Shown: positions 1-10,338, numbered from the stretch's first letter. The stretch: DNA of 64,000 nucleotides from Rhodococcus sp. OK302 (GCF_002245895.1 NZ_NPJZ01000001.1:1524501-1588500); one strand, 5' to 3'. Program-made: numbers and translations. Notes: generated by a model from the sequence alone, not told the origin.

Positions 1-298
1 AATTCTGTCGCATTTCGTCGTGTCCTGACTCTCGGCCGAGATCGCGGGACAGTTAGCCGCCATGCCTTCGCAACCCCAGCAAACGTGTTTTGCTCACACA
101 AAACGGTGCTGAGCCATAGCTCGGGAACCTGACGGGCACGGTCGTCGTTGGGATAAGTGACGAGCATTTGAGCGAGCTGCTTGGCTGCTGACGGGCACAG
201 ACGGGACCGACCACGGTAACCTGCAGGTGTCGGTTGACAGCCGGCGGCGACCGGCAGACCCGCACTCCCGAAAGGACCGGCCACATCGGCCGACCTGT
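1..298. other. Upstream region of ftsH, no gene seen
   Basis: No convincing coding region on either strand. The in-frame extension of ftsH to 227 has no family-like sequence and no ribosome site, so it is treated as untranslated. The region probably holds the ftsH promoter, but no clear -35/-10 pair could be assigned by eye. Confidence 0.5.
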
Positions 299-2875
299 AT
301 GAACCGTAAGACTGTGTTCCGTAACGTGCTACTCGTAGCCGTAGTGCTGTTGGTGATTTACGCCTTCAGCTACTTCGGCAATGACACCCGTGGCTTCAAG
401 ACCGTCGATACGTCGGTCGCGATCTCCCAACTCGACGCCAAAAACGTCAAGTCTGCGCAGATCGACGACCGTGAGCAGGTTGTTCGCCTGTGGCTCAAGG
501 ACGGCAACGACGCTACCGATGGCCAGACGCAGATTCTCGCGAAGTTCCCTGAGAGTGCGTCGCAGGAGATCTTCACCGACATCCAGAAAGCAGAGCTCGA
601 GAAGTTCAACACCACCGTCACCACCCAAAGTTGGGTGACGTCGATTCTCCTGTTCGTGCTGCCGATGGTCATCCTGTTCGGCATCTTCTTCTTCGTCATG
701 AACCGCATGCAGGGCGGCGGTGGCCGCGGCGGTGTGATGGGCTTCGGTAAATCGAAGGCCAAGCAGCTGAACAAGGACATGCCCAAGACCACGTTCGCCG
801 ACGTCGCCGGTGCGGACGAAGCTGTCGAAGAGCTGTACGAGATCAAGGACTTCTTGCAGAACCCGGCCCGCTACCAGGCCTTGGGCGCAAAAATCCCGCG
901 TGGTGTCCTGCTGTACGGACCTCCCGGTACCGGAAAGACGCTGCTCGCTCGCGCTGTCGCAGGCGAAGCCGGCGTTCCGTTCTTCACCATCTCCGGTTCC
1001 GATTTTGTCGAGATGTTTGTCGGCGTCGGCGCTTCGCGTGTTCGCGACATGTTCGAGCAGGCCAAGCAGAACAGTCCCTGCATCATCTTCGTCGACGAGA
1101 TCGACGCAGTCGGCCGTCAGCGTGGCGCAGGACTCGGCGGCGGACACGACGAGCGCGAGCAGACCCTCAACCAGTTGCTCGTCGAGATGGACGGCTTCGG
1201 TGACCGCACCGGCGTCATCCTGATCGCTGCAACCAACCGTCCCGACATCCTCGATCCGGCTCTGCTGCGTCCAGGCCGTTTCGACCGTCAGATCCCCGTC
1301 GGTGCTCCGGACCTCGCCGGCCGTCGCGCAATCTTGCGAGTCCATTCGCAGGGTAAGCCGATCGACCCCAACGCTGACCTCGAAGGTCTCGCGAAGAGGA
1401 CCGTCGGTATGTCCGGCGCCGACCTCGCCAACGTCATCAACGAAGCTGCGCTGCTCACGGCCCGCGAGAACGGCACGGTCATCACGGAAGCCTCACTCGA
1501 GGAATCCGTCGACCGCGTTGTCGGTGGACCGCGTCGTAAGAGCCGCATCATCAGTGAGCACGAACGAAAGATCACCGCCTACCACGAGGGTGGACACACT
1601 CTCGCGGCGTGGGCGATGCCCGATATCGAGCCCATCTACAAGGTCACCATCCTCGCTCGCGGCCGCACCGGCGGTCACGCAATGACGGTGCCCGAGGACG
1701 ACAAGGGCTTGATGACGCGATCCGAGATGATCGCTCGTCTGGTCATGGCAATGGGTGGACGCGCTGCCGAGGAACTGGTGTTCCACGAGCCCACCACCGG
1801 CGCTTCTTCGGATATCGACATGGCTACCAAGATCGCTCGCGCGATGGTCACCGAATACGGCATGAGTGCCAAGCTCGGTGCAGTCCGCTACGGCCAGGAG
1901 GGCGGCGATCCGTTCCTCGGCCGTTCGATGGGCGTGCAGTCGGACTACTCGCACGAGATCGCTCGCGAAATCGACGAGGAGGTGCGCAACCTCATCGAGG
2001 CCGCGCACACCGAAGCCTGGGCAATCCTGAGTGAGTACCGTGACGCACTCGACCTCATTGCTACTGAACTGCTCGAACGTGAAACGTTGACGCGCAAGGA
2101 CCTCGAGAAGATTCTTGTCGGCGTCGAAAAGCGTCCGCGCATCACGGCTTTCAATGATTTCGGTGGCCGTACGCCTTCGGATCGTCCGCCGGTCAAGACA
2201 CCTCGTGAATTGGCAATCGAGCGCGGAGAAACGTGGCCGGAGCCCGTCCCGGCACCCGTACTGGTTAAGGCCGGTGCGTCTGCTGTTGTGAACGGTGGAC
2301 CTTCCAATGGTTACGTGCAGCCCAACGCTCCTCAGCAGTCCGCTCCTCAGCAGTCCGCGCCCCAGCAGCCCACACCGCAGCCGGGTACGCCCGACTACGG
2401 TGCGCCTGCCGGTTGGTCTGCTCCGGGCTGGCCGCCGCGTGAAAACCCGACTCAGGCTTACCCCGGCCAGCAGTCCGGCGGATATCAGGGTGCTCCCAAC
2501 CCGGGACAGAACCCCGGTGCGCAGCCCGCTCCCGGTCAGTACGGTCAGCCGCAGAGTCACCCGGGTGAGCAGGCATATCCCGAGCAGCAGCAATATCCCA
2601 GTCAGCAGCAGCTCAACCAGCAGCAGTACCCCAACCAGCAGCAGTACCCCGGCCCGCAGCAGCACGCGGGACAGCAGTATCAGGGACAGCCGCCGGCTCA
2701 GCCGAACTACCCGGTGCAGTATCCGAACGGTGGCCCGTTCGCTGATCCGAACCGCGGTAATTCCGGTGTCGAAAGCACTGGGCAGTGGCAGGCGCCGGAA
2801 CCTGAGCAGAACGCCACTTCGGGAGACGAAGGTCCGAGCACGATGCGCTGGGACGGACCGGACGGATCTCGTTGA
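299..2875 (+). CDS. ftsH: ATP-dependent zinc metalloprotease FtsH
   Basis: Membrane-anchored AAA+ protease that extracts and degrades misfolded or short-lived membrane and cytosolic proteins. The 858-residue product has an N-terminal membrane segment (about 5-25), a small extracytoplasmic domain and a second segment (about 112-135). An AAA module follows with Walker A GPPGTGKT near 207, and then the zinc motif HEGGH at about 429-433. ATG at 299 is chosen because the MNRKTVFRN start matches the family; the 24-residue upstream extension does not. After about residue 640 comes a tail of some 220 residues rich in Pro, Gln, Gly and Tyr with repeated QQSAP and QQYP units. This makes the protein longer than the roughly 640-760 residues usual elsewhere. 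It heads the folate gene block, as in mycobacteria. Confidence 0.97.
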   Translation: MNRKTVFRNVLLVAVVLLVIYAFSYFGNDTRGFKTVDTSVAISQLDAKNVKSAQIDDREQVVRLWLKDGNDATDGQTQILAKFPESASQEIFTDIQKAELEKFNTTVTTQSWVTSILLFVLPMVILFGIFFFVMNRMQGGGGRGGVMGFGKSKAKQLNKDMPKTTFADVAGADEAVEELYEIKDFLQNPARYQALGAKIPRGVLLYGPPGTGKTLLARAVAGEAGVPFFTISGSDFVEMFVGVGASRVRDMFEQAKQNSPCIIFVDEIDAVGRQRGAGLGGGHDEREQTLNQLLVEMDGFGDRTGVILIAATNRPDILDPALLRPGRFDRQIPVGAPDLAGRRAILRVHSQGKPIDPNADLEGLAKRTVGMSGADLANVINEAALLTARENGTVITEASLEESVDRVVGGPRRKSRIISEHERKITAYHEGGHTLAAWAMPDIEPIYKVTILARGRTGGHAMTVPEDDKGLMTRSEMIARLVMAMGGRAAEELVFHEPTTGASSDIDMATKIARAMVTEYGMSAKLGAVRYGQEGGDPFLGRSMGVQSDYSHEIAREIDEEVRNLIEAAHTEAWAILSEYRDALDLIATELLERETLTRKDLEKILVGVEKRPRITAFNDFGGRTPSDRPPVKTPRELAIERGETWPEPVPAPVLVKAGASAVVNGGPSNGYVQPNAPQQSAPQQSAPQQPTPQPGTPDYGAPAGWSAPGWPPRENPTQAYPGQQSGGYQGAPNPGQNPGAQPAPGQYGQPQSHPGEQAYPEQQQYPSQQQLNQQQYPNQQQYPGPQQHAGQQYQGQPPAQPNYPVQYPNGGPFADPNRGNSGVESTGQWQAPEPEQNATSGDEGPSTMRWDGPDGSR

Positions 2876-2934
2876 TCACTCGCCGTTAGGCTCGTACGGC
2901 GGGGCAATGAAATAACTTTTCGAGGAGCGTTCGG

Positions 2935-3552
2935 TTGTCGGTGAATGATGTGGCCAGTGATCTGGTGTCGCTTGGAACAGGGCGCCAGTTCGATCAGGCC
3001 CGGGCAGAAGCAGCAGTTCGTGAATTGCTGATCGCGGTGGGCGAAGATCCCGACCGTCAAGGTCTGATCGATACCCCGGCCCGTGTGGCACGGTCGTACC
3101 GGGAGATCTTTGCCGGGCTGTACACCGAGCCGGATGAGGCGCTCAACACGACGTTCGACGAAGGCCATCAGGAATTGGTGCTGGTGCGGGACATTCCGAT
3201 GTTCTCCACCTGCGAGCACCACCTGGTGTCCTTCCACGGGGTCGCCCACGTCGGCTACATTCCGGGTAAATCCGGAAAGGTCACGGGTCTGTCCAAGCTT
3301 GCTCGCGTGGTCGATCTGTATGCCAAGCGGCCGCAGGTGCAGGAACGTCTGACCAGCCAGATCGCCGACGCTCTGATGCGCAAGCTCGATCCTCGCGGTG
3401 CGATTGTCGTCATCGAGGCCGAGCACTTGTGCATGGCAATGCGTGGCATTCGCAAGCCCGGAGCGAGCACAACGACGTCGGCGGTTCGTGGGCTCCTTCA
3501 GTCCAGTGCTGCTTCGCGTTCCGAGGCTCTGGACCTCATACTTCGTAAGTGA
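2935..3552 (+). CDS. folE: GTP cyclohydrolase I
   Basis: Converts GTP to 7,8-dihydroneopterin triphosphate, the first step of folate synthesis, in the cytosol. The 205-residue protein has the zinc site CEHH (C93) and the partner Cys in HLCMAMRG (C166), plus family motifs such as [10 protein letters not shown]. The start is a TTG seven bases after a GAGGAG ribosome site; a GTG six bases further on is the alternative. A weak hairpin (CGCCGT/ACGGCG, 2881-2901) lies between ftsH and this gene. The stop overlaps the GTG of folP by three bases, indicating translational coupling. Confidence 0.97.
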   Translation: MSVNDVASDLVSLGTGRQFDQARAEAAVRELLIAVGEDPDRQGLIDTPARVARSYREIFAGLYTEPDEALNTTFDEGHQELVLVRDIPMFSTCEHHLVSFHGVAHVGYIPGKSGKVTGLSKLARVVDLYAKRPQVQERLTSQIADALMRKLDPRGAIVVIEAEHLCMAMRGIRKPGASTTTSAVRGLLQSSAASRSEALDLILRK

Positions 3553-4409
3553 TTGACGTGAACTCAGCGGGAGTAACCCCGGCCCGGACGCTGGTGATGG
3601 GAGTTCTCAACGTCACTGCGGATTCGTTTTCGGACGGTGGTCGTTTCCTCGATCGCGATGCGGCTGTTTCACGTGGACTCGAACTTCAAGCTATCGGTGT
3701 CGACATTGTCGATATCGGCGGCGAATCGACCAGGCCGGGTGCAATTCGAGTCGATTCGGAACTCGAAGTGGCTCGCGTCGTGCCGGTCATCGAAGAACTT
3801 GTAGCCGCCGGGATCCGTTGCAGCGTCGATACGATGCGGGCGTCGGTTGCCGCTGCCGCAATCGAAGCCGGTGCAGCGATTGTCAACGACGTATCCGGTG
3901 GTCGCGCTGATTCCGATATGGCAGCAGTGGTCGCTGACGCCGGTGTCCCGTGGATTCTGATGCATTGGCGTTCGGCGAGTGATTACGTGCACGGCGGTGG
4001 CGCCGATCATTACGACGACGTCGTTCGAGATGTGCGCGAAGAACTGATGACGCAGGTTGACTGCGCGTTGAAAGTCGGTGTCGATCCGTCCGCGATCATT
4101 CTTGATCCGGGTCTGGGTTTCGCGAAGAACGCCGACCACAACTGGGCGTTGCTGCATGCACTGCCCGAGTTCAATGCCTTGGGTTTTCCCGTACTGGTGG
4201 GCGCGTCACGTAAACGTTTCCTCGGGTCCCTGCTCAGCGATTCCGATGGAACCCCGAGGCCACCGGCAGGTCGCGAAACCGCGACGGCTGTTGTTTCAGC
4301 ACTTGCTGCGCGCGACGGCGCGTGGGGCGTTCGTGTGCACGACGCGCAGGCGTCGCTCGATGCCGTTGCGGTTGTCGCAGCCTGGTCCCGCGGACGAGAA
4401 AGGGCCTGA
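3549..4409 (+). CDS. folP: Dihydropteroate synthase
   Basis: Condenses 6-hydroxymethyl-7,8-dihydropterin pyrophosphate with p-aminobenzoate to 7,8-dihydropteroate; the family is the target of sulfonamides. At 286 residues it is a normal TIM-barrel length. Recognisable motifs are [15 protein letters not shown] (pterin site), [17 protein letters not shown] and the phosphate/pABA loop [12 protein letters not shown] overlaps the folE stop as GTGA, and folB begins one base after the stop, so the gene sits inside a tight folate operon. Confidence 0.97.
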   Translation: MIDVNSAGVTPARTLVMGVLNVTADSFSDGGRFLDRDAAVSRGLELQAIGVDIVDIGGESTRPGAIRVDSELEVARVVPVIEELVAAGIRCSVDTMRASVAAAAIEAGAAIVNDVSGGRADSDMAAVVADAGVPWILMHWRSASDYVHGGGADHYDDVVRDVREELMTQVDCALKVGVDPSAIILDPGLGFAKNADHNWALLHALPEFNALGFPVLVGASRKRFLGSLLSDSDGTPRPPAGRETATAVVSALAARDGAWGVRVHDAQASLDAVAVVAAWSRGRERA

Positions 4410-4410
4410 C

Positions 4411-4776
4411 ATGGGTGATCGGATCGAGTTGCGAGGGCTGAAGGTTCGAGGCAACCACGGCGTCTTCGACCACGAAAAGCGTGATGGCCAAGACTTTTTC
4501 ATCGACATCACCGTGTGGATGGATTTGGCTCCGGCAGCCGCGTCGGACAATCTCGAGCACACCCTGCATTACGGGGAGTTGGCCGAGGCCGCCGCTGCGA
4601 TCGTCGGCGGTCCGTCGCGGGATCTCATCGAAACTGTTGCCGCTGAGATCGCAGACAACGTAATGACCGACGCGCGGGTGGAGAGCGTCGAGGTTGTCGT
4701 TCACAAGCCGTCGGCGCCCATTCCGTTGGTTTTTGCCGATGTTGCCGTCGTCGCGTATCGAACGAGGCAGAAATGA
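4411..4776 (+). CDS. folB: Dihydroneopterin aldolase
   Basis: Cleaves 7,8-dihydroneopterin to 6-hydroxymethyl-7,8-dihydropterin and glycolaldehyde. The 121-residue protein begins [21 protein letters not shown], typical of FolB (the G-hGVFDHE motif carries the catalytic region), and ends with the conserved [10 protein letters not shown] strand. ATG is one base after the folP stop; folK overlaps its end by four bases (ATGA). The reading frame stays open upstream inside folP, but that extension is not family-like. Confidence 0.96.
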   Translation: MGDRIELRGLKVRGNHGVFDHEKRDGQDFFIDITVWMDLAPAAASDNLEHTLHYGELAEAAAAIVGGPSRDLIETVAAEIADNVMTDARVESVEVVVHKPSAPIPLVFADVAVVAYRTRQK

Positions 4777-5276
4777 CTCGGGCCGTTCTGTCGATCGGTT
4801 CCAACATAGGAGACAGCCTGGCTCACCTGCAGTCTGCGGTGGACGGACTCGGCGACGCTGTCGTGGCAGTGTCACGGGTCTATTCGACGGCCCCGTGGGG
4901 TGGCGTCGAGCAGCAGGATTTCCTCAACGCGGTGATCCTGGTCGACGATCCGAATGCCGGCAGCTACGACTGGCTTCTGCGGGCCCGGAAACTCGAAGAA
5001 GATGCTGATCGGGTTCGGGATCAACGCTGGGGGCCGCGCAGTCTGGACGTCGACGTCGTGGACTGTGAAGGGATTGTCAGTGCCGATCCGGAGTTGACCT
5101 TGCCGCACCCGCGCGCACATCAGCGGGCATTTGTTCTCATTCCCTGGCTCGACGTCGATCCGGGCGCGACGTTGGCGGTCGATGGTGCTGTGGTGTCGGC
5201 GGCGCAGATACTTCAGGGTCTTGATCAATCGGAGCGAGAGGGAGTACTCGCAACGGATTCGGTTCTCCTTCGGTGA
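4773..5276 (+). CDS. folK: 2-amino-4-hydroxy-6-hydroxymethyldihydropteridine pyrophosphokinase
   Basis: Transfers pyrophosphate from ATP to 6-hydroxymethyl-7,8-dihydropterin, making the substrate of folP. The 167-residue protein shows the N-terminal SIGSNIGDS strand, YSTAPWGGV, and the signature [15 protein letters not shown], which carries the ATP- and Mg-binding aspartates. It starts with ATGA overlapping folB, and its TGA overlaps a GTG of the next gene. It is the last folate enzyme in the operon. Confidence 0.96.
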   Translation: MTRAVLSIGSNIGDSLAHLQSAVDGLGDAVVAVSRVYSTAPWGGVEQQDFLNAVILVDDPNAGSYDWLLRARKLEEDADRVRDQRWGPRSLDVDVVDCEGIVSADPELTLPHPRAHQRAFVLIPWLDVDPGATLAVDGAVVSAAQILQGLDQSEREGVLATDSVLLR

Positions 5277-5761
5277 CTGAAGAGGATCAGGGGATGAAGC
5301 CGACAAAGATCAGTGAACTCCTGGTTTTGGCAGTGGTGGCGGCGGTCGCCACGTGGATTCTGATTCGTGTGTTCTACGGTTCGATGCCGCCGATTCCGGT
5401 GTACGCAGGTGCTTCGCTGTATTTGGCTGCCGGAGCCGAAGTTGTGATCGCGTTTGTCATTCGGTCCCGGATCAAAGAGCGACAGGTCGGCGACGGGTAC
5501 CGACAGCTTCATCCGATCACCGCTGCTCGGATACTTGCACTCGCTAAAGCGTCCGTTTTGGTCGGTTCAGCTACCGCTGGTGTGTGGATTGGGGCGTTGG
5601 TGTATCTCATCCCACAACGATCGGTTTTGAGGGCCGCCGCCGCTGACACACCAGGGGCTTGGGTCGGGCTGGGTGCCGCAATTGCGCTGGTAGCGGCTGC
5701 TTTGTGGCTCGAACACTGCTGCCGGACGCCGGAAGATACACCTGACGAGCCAGCTCACTGA
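5273..5761 (+). CDS. DUF3180 family membrane protein
   Basis: Protein of up to 162 residues, a homologue in position and type of the mycobacterial gene that follows folK (Rv3605c). Four hydrophobic segments are visible: LLVLAVVAAVATWILIRV, a second near YAGASLYLAAGAEVVIAFV, a third near LVGSATAGVWIGALVYLI, and a C-terminal one ending in ALWLEHCC. The GTG at 5273 overlaps the folK stop; ATG at 5294 (MKPTKISELL), just after AGGATCAGGGG, is equally plausible and looks more like the family start. Function is unknown. The co-transcribed position suggests expression with folate genes rather than a folate role. Confidence 0.85.
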   Translation: MTEEDQGMKPTKISELLVLAVVAAVATWILIRVFYGSMPPIPVYAGASLYLAAGAEVVIAFVIRSRIKERQVGDGYRQLHPITAARILALAKASVLVGSATAGVWIGALVYLIPQRSVLRAAAADTPGAWVGLGAAIALVAAALWLEHCCRTPEDTPDEPAH

Positions 5762-5830
5762 AGGCGTGGTGGGCGAATCGCGTAGATGAGGTCCGTGGCT
5801 CGCGCGTGCTTGACCAGTACCCTGGCAACC

Positions 5831-6907
5831 ATGACGAATTCTGGTCGATCGAAGTCTGCGCGCCGTAGCAAGCGCAGCGCGAGCCAGATGATCGTTGCCG
5901 GTCTTCTTGCTCTCGCCGTCATCGCATCACTGTTCCTGATCTTCAGTAACAGTGTTCAACTCCTTCGCGTGGGACTGGTGGTGGCGCTCTGGGCAGCCAC
6001 CCTGGGCGCGATCGCGATGACCAAATACCGTCGCGAATCAGCACTCGACAAAGCCAAGGTCGCAGATCTGCAGACCGTCTACGAGCTACAACTCGAGCGT
6101 GAGATCTCGGCGCGACGAGAATACGAATTGAGTGTCGAGGGCCGCGTCCGCCGCGAAGTCAGTGCCGACGCCGAAGAACTGTCCGCTCTGCGAGCGGAAC
6201 TAGTGGCGCTGCGACGCAATCTCGAAGCGCTCTTCGACGGTGGTCTGCTTCCCGAGCGGCCAGCTCTGAAAGCTGATTCGACCCGCGTCGGAGAGCTTGG
6301 CGGAGGTCCGTATCGGGCTTATCAGCCGGCCGCATCGGGTCTGTATGTACCCGGAGCCGGGCAAAATGCCACCGGATCGCCGAGTCCTCAAGTGGGTGGC
6401 CTCGCCTCGCCGAGCCCTCAGGTGGGGGGCCTCGCTTCGCCCAACGACGGTCCGGTCACAGCCGAGACCACAGTCGTGTTCGCCGAAACTTCGTGGCGTG
6501 AGTCCTTTGCGAAAAACCCGGGATCGAAAACTGTTCCGGTGAAAGGTAATTCGCAGAAGGCTCAGCGTGTTCACGATGCCGAGGTATTCGAAGACCGCGC
6601 CCCGTCGGCACCAAAACTTGCCGTACCTGTTGTCGAAGAGTCCGTTGTCGAAGAAGTTGTCGTCGAAGAAGTGGTGGTCGAAGAGGCCGCTGGTGTCCAA
6701 GAATCTGCCGTGGATGCGCCGGACGCCCCAGTCACAGAGGCGGAATCCGAATCCTCGGACGAGCCGCGTCGTCGACGTCGTGCTGTTCCGGAAGACGCGG
6801 ACAGCGGTGCGCATTCCAATGGGCTGACGGTTGCCGAGATCATGGCGAATCTCAGTTCCGCGAATTCAGGAGAAGGCTCGGGGCGTCGTCGGCGTCGTGA
6901 GGAGTGA
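5831..6907 (+). CDS. DUF6779-like membrane protein with repeats
   Basis: A 358-residue protein in the place of mycobacterial Rv3604c. ATG at 5831 (MTNSGRSKSARRSK) is preferred to the open frame at 5786. Basic residues precede two hydrophobic segments (MIVAGLLALAVIASLFLIF and LLRVGLVVALWAATLGAIAM). A charged, probably coiled-coil region follows (about residues 70-145, rich in E, R and L). The C-terminal half is low in complexity: a 10-residue unit SPSPQVGGLA occurs twice as a 30-bp DNA tandem repeat (6377-6436), followed by a VVEE/VVVEE repeat near residues 268-290 and Arg-rich stretches. The architecture suggests an envelope-associated scaffold; no catalytic motif is seen. Confidence 0.8.
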   Translation: MTNSGRSKSARRSKRSASQMIVAGLLALAVIASLFLIFSNSVQLLRVGLVVALWAATLGAIAMTKYRRESALDKAKVADLQTVYELQLEREISARREYELSVEGRVRREVSADAEELSALRAELVALRRNLEALFDGGLLPERPALKADSTRVGELGGGPYRAYQPAASGLYVPGAGQNATGSPSPQVGGLASPSPQVGGLASPNDGPVTAETTVVFAETSWRESFAKNPGSKTVPVKGNSQKAQRVHDAEVFEDRAPSAPKLAVPVVEESVVEEVVVEEVVVEEAAGVQESAVDAPDAPVTEAESESSDEPRRRRRAVPEDADSGAHSNGLTVAEIMANLSSANSGEGSGRRRRREE

Positions 6908-7039
6908 GGCTGACAGCCGCGAGGACTGAGTCCTAGATCACCCGCTCGTCCATAGCGTCGCATGTCTCGCGGAGGATATTCTCTCGGATAGAACGTCTGG
7001 TACCCGCCGAGCGGGACTGGAACGAACGAGAGGAATCCG

Positions 7040-7981
7040 GTGACTTCCTTCGGGATCACTAATGGACCTGTGCCTGCGCGATTGACAGTTGGAATTGTCT
7101 CGGCAGGTCGGGTCGGAACTGCTGTAGGTGCCGCGCTGGAGCGTGCCGGACATATCGTCGGCGCTTGTTCCGCGGTGTCCGCAGCTTCAGTTGCACGGGC
7201 GGCCAAGCGTCTTCCCGAGTCCGAAATCCTTCCGGCCGCCGATGTTGCTGCACGCTCCGAACTGCTGATCCTTGCTGTTCCGGATGATCAGTTGGCGGAC
7301 TTGGTCAAGGGCCTGGCAGCGACGCAGTCGGTAAAGCCCGGCACCCTTGTTGCTCATACTTCCGGGGCCAACGGCATCGCCATCTTGGCGCCGCTGACGG
7401 ACCTGGGCGCCCTTCCGCTGGCCATTCATCCGGCGATGACGTTCACCGGCCACGACGAGGACACCGCACGGTTGTCGTCGGCATGTTTCGGAATCACGGC
7501 CGCAGACGACATCGGATATGCGATCGCGCAGTCGCTCGTTCTGGAAATCGGTGGCGAGCCGGTACGCGTTCGCGAAGAGAACCGCGCGCTCTATCACGCT
7601 GCGCTGGCGCACGGCAGTAATCACCTGGTCACGCTGGTGGTGGATGCCGTCGAGGCTCTGCGCGCATCGTTGGAGGGTGACGAGCTGCTCGGTCAGCAAC
7701 TGATCGACGGTGATCCGGGTGGCGTCGCCGAACGAGTTTTGCAGCCACTCCTTTCTGCTGCTTTGGACAACGCGTTGCGACGCGGCCCTTCGGCCCTGAC
7801 CGGGCCGGTGGCTCGCGGTGATACCGAGGCCGTTGCGACACATTTACGAGTACTGACGGATCTCGACCCGGAGCTTGCAGCCGGATATCGGGCGATGTCT
7901 TTGCGATCGGCCCAGCGGGTGGGCGCCCCCACCACATTGTTCGACATCTTGACTGAAACAGGAGGTGACCGTCGTGAGTGA
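7040..7981 (+). CDS. DUF2520 Rossmann-like protein
   Basis: A 313-residue homologue of mycobacterial Rv3603c. The N-terminal NAD(P)-binding fold has the glycine motif [14 protein letters not shown] and resembles NADP oxidoreductases of the ProC/F420 type. The C-terminal DUF2520 domain contains the His-rich helix [12 protein letters not shown]. The start is GTG at 7040 after a GAGAGG site. Its last eight bases overlap panC, and its gene always sits beside pantothenate genes in relatives, so a redox or regulatory role near pantothenate metabolism is inferred, not shown. Confidence 0.88.
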   Translation: MTSFGITNGPVPARLTVGIVSAGRVGTAVGAALERAGHIVGACSAVSAASVARAAKRLPESEILPAADVAARSELLILAVPDDQLADLVKGLAATQSVKPGTLVAHTSGANGIAILAPLTDLGALPLAIHPAMTFTGHDEDTARLSSACFGITAADDIGYAIAQSLVLEIGGEPVRVREENRALYHAALAHGSNHLVTLVVDAVEALRASLEGDELLGQQLIDGDPGGVAERVLQPLLSAALDNALRRGPSALTGPVARGDTEAVATHLRVLTDLDPELAAGYRAMSLRSAQRVGAPTTLFDILTETGGDRRE

Positions 7982-8906
7982 TTTGCAGGGCGGATACAAG
8001 CGCGGCGAACTGACAGTGCACCACGATGCGGACAAGCTTCGGCGGGTCTCGCGGGCATTGCGTGGCGTCGGACGCCAGGTGGCATTGGTGCCGACGATGG
8101 GTGCGCTTCATGCCGGGCACATCGAGCTGGTTCGTCAGGCAAAGCTCACGGGCGCCGTTGTGATCGTGTCGATCTTCGTCAACCCGCTGCAGTTCGGCAC
8201 CGGCGAGGATCTGGACGCGTACCCGCGCACTCTTGACGCCGATCTGGAACTGCTTCGCGCCGAGGGCGTCGAGTTGGTGTTCGCACCGACAGTCAAGACG
8301 ATGTACCCGCGTGGCCAGCGCACCACGATCCTGCCGGGGCCGTTGGGCAGCGAACTCGAAGGCGGCGCACGTCCGACGCACTTTGCGGGCATGTTGACGG
8401 TGGTGGCGAAGCTGCTGCAGATCGCTGCTCCCAATCACGCGTACTTCGGCGAGAAGGATTACCAGCAGCTGACGCTGATCCGTCAGATGGTGTGGGATCT
8501 CAACTTCGACGTGCAGATCATCGGGGTTCCGACGGTCCGTGAGTTCGACGGTTTGGCTTTGTCCTCGCGTAACCGCTACCTCGACGAGGGTCAGCGCACG
8601 GCTGCTGTTGCATTGTCGGCGGCCCTGATTGCCGGCGCACATGCCGCAGCGGGCGGAGCCGAAGGAATTCTCGAGACCGCACGCGCTGTGCTGGCTGCGG
8701 TTCCCGAGATCGAGGTGGATTACCTCGAGGTTCGCGGCGTTGATCTCGGACCCGCTCCGGAGCGCGGCGACGGCCGTTTGTTGGTGGCCGCCAAGCTCGG
8801 TACGACGCGTCTGATCGACAACGTGGGTGTTGCTGTGGGAACAGGATTCCTCGAGCGCGACACCGATCCTTCCGCTGACGCTGTAGACGACCTGCTCGCT
8901 CACTGA
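7974..8906 (+). CDS. panC: Pantothenate synthetase
   Basis: Ligates D-pantoate and beta-alanine with ATP, via a pantoyl-adenylate. The 310-residue protein has the nucleotidyl-transferase motif MGALHAGH (HxGH), GEKDYQQL and the KMSKS-like SSRNRYL. GTG at 7974 lies eight bases after a perfect AGGAGG (7960-7965); an in-frame GTG at 7965 falls inside that ribosome site and is unlikely to be used. The gene overlaps the DUF2520 gene by eight bases and is followed by panD, which supplies its beta-alanine. Confidence 0.97.
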   Translation: MSDLQGGYKRGELTVHHDADKLRRVSRALRGVGRQVALVPTMGALHAGHIELVRQAKLTGAVVIVSIFVNPLQFGTGEDLDAYPRTLDADLELLRAEGVELVFAPTVKTMYPRGQRTTILPGPLGSELEGGARPTHFAGMLTVVAKLLQIAAPNHAYFGEKDYQQLTLIRQMVWDLNFDVQIIGVPTVREFDGLALSSRNRYLDEGQRTAAVALSAALIAGAHAAAGGAEGILETARAVLAAVPEIEVDYLEVRGVDLGPAPERGDGRLLVAAKLGTTRLIDNVGVAVGTGFLERDTDPSADAVDDLLAH

Positions 8907-8933
8907 TCGCTTTTTACGAGAAGAGGCCCGGAA

Positions 8934-9380
8934 ATGTTTCGCACAATGATGAAGTCGAAGATCCACCGCGCCACGGTGACGCACGCCGACCTGCATTACG
9001 TCGGCTCGGTCACCGTCGATCAGGATCTGATGGATGCTGCTGATCTGCTCGAAGGTGAGCAGGTGTGCATCGTCGACATCGACAACGGCGCCCGGCTCGA
9101 GACTTATGTCATTGCGGGCGAGCGTGGCACGGGTGTCATCGGAATTAACGGTGCGGCAGCGCATTTGGTCAAGCCTGGCGATCTGGTCATCCTTATCGCA
9201 TATGGCGTGATGAACGAGCAGGAAGTCAAGGAATATCAGCCGCGCGTGGTGTTCGTCGACGCTGACAACAAGCAGATCGAACTCGGCAGTGATCCGGCAC
9301 ATGCGCCGGAAGGCTCCGGTTTGATCACGCCGCGCATGCTGTCGACTTTGGATGCTTCGCGCGAATCCAGCCTGGTGTAG
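8934..9380 (+). CDS. panD: Aspartate 1-decarboxylase (proenzyme)
   Basis: Pyruvoyl-dependent enzyme making beta-alanine from L-aspartate for pantothenate. The 148-residue zymogen has the self-cleavage site G24-S25 in LHYVGSV; Ser25 becomes the pyruvoyl group. K9, Y58-region residues and the GINGAAAHL loop of the active site are present. ATG at 8934 is used; internal Met5 or Met6 could also serve. Its stop lies two bases before the coaX start. Confidence 0.97.
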   Translation: MFRTMMKSKIHRATVTHADLHYVGSVTVDQDLMDAADLLEGEQVCIVDIDNGARLETYVIAGERGTGVIGINGAAAHLVKPGDLVILIAYGVMNEQEVKEYQPRVVFVDADNKQIELGSDPAHAPEGSGLITPRMLSTLDASRESSLV

Positions 9381-9382
9381 CG

Positions 9383-10198
9383 GTGCTGCTCACGGTCGAT
9401 GTGCGGAACACCAACATCGTTCTCGGCCTGTTCACCGGGGTCGGTGAGTATTCGAAGCTGGTGCAGGACTGGCGAATGCGTACCGACCCGCGGATGACAG
9501 CTGACGAGTTGGCGTTGACGTTCCGGGGGCTGCTGGGTCAGCACGTCGATCAAATCACCGGAGTTGCTGCGCTGTCGACTGTTCCGTCGGTGTTGCGTGA
9601 GATTCGGGTGATGCTCGAACGCTACTGGGGGCATGTTCCGCATGTGGTGGTCGAGCCCGGGGTCCGTACCGGGGTGCCGCTCCTGGTGGACAACCCCAAA
9701 GAGGTCGGTGCCGACCGGATCGTGAACAGTCTTGCCGCGCACTATCTTTACGAGAGTGCGTGCATCGTCGTCGATTTCGGTACCTCGACGTGTATCGACG
9801 TCGTTTCGGCCAAGGGGGAGTTCCTCGGCGGTTGTATCGCGCCCGGGCTCGAAATCTCGACCGATGCCTTGGCGTCGCAGTCTGCCGCGCTGCGCAAGGT
9901 CGAGTTGGTCCGTCCGCGTTCGGTGGTCGGAAAGAACACGGTGGAGTGCATGCAGTCCGGGGCCGTGTTCGGGTTTGCCGGACTGGTCGACGGGTTGGTG
10001 CGCCGTGTCCGCGAGGAGTTGCCGGAGTTCAGTGGCCCCGATGTGGCCGTCATAGCTACCGGAGACAGTGCGCCCCTGATCATTCCGGAATCCTCCACCA
10101 TCGAACATCTCGAACGTGATCTCACTCTGGAAGGGCTGAGGTTGGTGTTCGAACGCAATCAGGCACGTCGTGGATCGGGTCGTCGGCCGGTCGAGTGA
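9383..10198 (+). CDS. coaX: Type III pantothenate kinase
   Basis: Phosphorylates pantothenate, the first committed step to coenzyme A, and completes the panC-panD-coaX run. The 271-residue ASKHA-fold protein shows the phosphate-1 loop [24 protein letters not shown] and the GCIAPGL segment typical of CoaX. The start is GTG. The DVRNTN form (R instead of the usual G) is also the form I recall from mycobacterial CoaX, so it is not a defect. Confidence 0.96.
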   Translation: MLLTVDVRNTNIVLGLFTGVGEYSKLVQDWRMRTDPRMTADELALTFRGLLGQHVDQITGVAALSTVPSVLREIRVMLERYWGHVPHVVVEPGVRTGVPLLVDNPKEVGADRIVNSLAAHYLYESACIVVDFGTSTCIDVVSAKGEFLGGCIAPGLEISTDALASQSAALRKVELVRPRSVVGKNTVECMQSGAVFGFAGLVDGLVRRVREELPEFSGPDVAVIATGDSAPLIIPESSTIEHLERDLTLEGLRLVFERNQARRGSGRRPVE

Positions 10199-10247
10199 CG
10201 AAGTAGATTCGGTTCACCTGTTTCGCGATTGCAGAAGTTGTGCCACA

Positions 10248-10298
10248 ATGGTCAACGTGAATCGTTGCATGAGTGCTCAGGAGTGTTGTCGAGGCTGA
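10248..10298 (+). CDS. Cys-rich leader peptide uORF
   Basis: A 16-codon ORF, M-V-N-V-N-R-C-M-S-A-Q-E-C-C-R-G, ends 40 bases before the cysteine dioxygenase gene. Three of 16 codons are Cys, including an adjacent TGT-TGT pair close to the stop; Cys is otherwise rare in this genome. AGGAG at 10279-10283, inside the Gln-Glu codons just before the Cys pair, is complementary to CTCCT at 10322-10326, which lies next to the downstream ribosome site GGAG (10328-10331). Cys-rich uORFs that attenuate sulfur genes are known in mycobacteria; here the downstream gene degrades cysteine. Translation is inferred, and no clear ribosome site precedes the ATG. Confidence 0.7.
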   Translation: MVNVNRCMSAQECCRG

Positions 10299-10338
10299 CC
10301 GCTGCCTTGACCAATTCACATCTCCTTGGAGCTAGCTC
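10299..10338 (+). promoter_or_regulatory. Attenuator segment before cysteine dioxygenase
   Basis: Forty-base stretch between leader stop and GTG. It contains CTCCT immediately upstream of the ribosome site GGAG, so the CTCCT can pair with AGGAG in the leader ORF or locally mask the ribosome site. The local stem is short (about three pairs with a four-base loop), so this reading needs folding. Confidence 0.4.

Noticed and set aside
53..286. A 77-codon minus-strand frame upstream of ftsH
   Set aside because: No ribosome site, low-complexity sequence, in a probable promoter region.
329..2665. Long antisense frames over ftsH
   Set aside because: Same codon-bias artefact; no start site or recognisable domain.
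7629..9302. A 557-codon antisense frame over DUF2520, panC and panD
   Set aside because: Crosses three certain genes on the other strand and has no family-like content.
9383..9418. DVRNTN in CoaX as a damaged phosphate loop
   Set aside because: The same Arg occurs in the mycobacterial CoaX sequence I recall, so it is a lineage feature.
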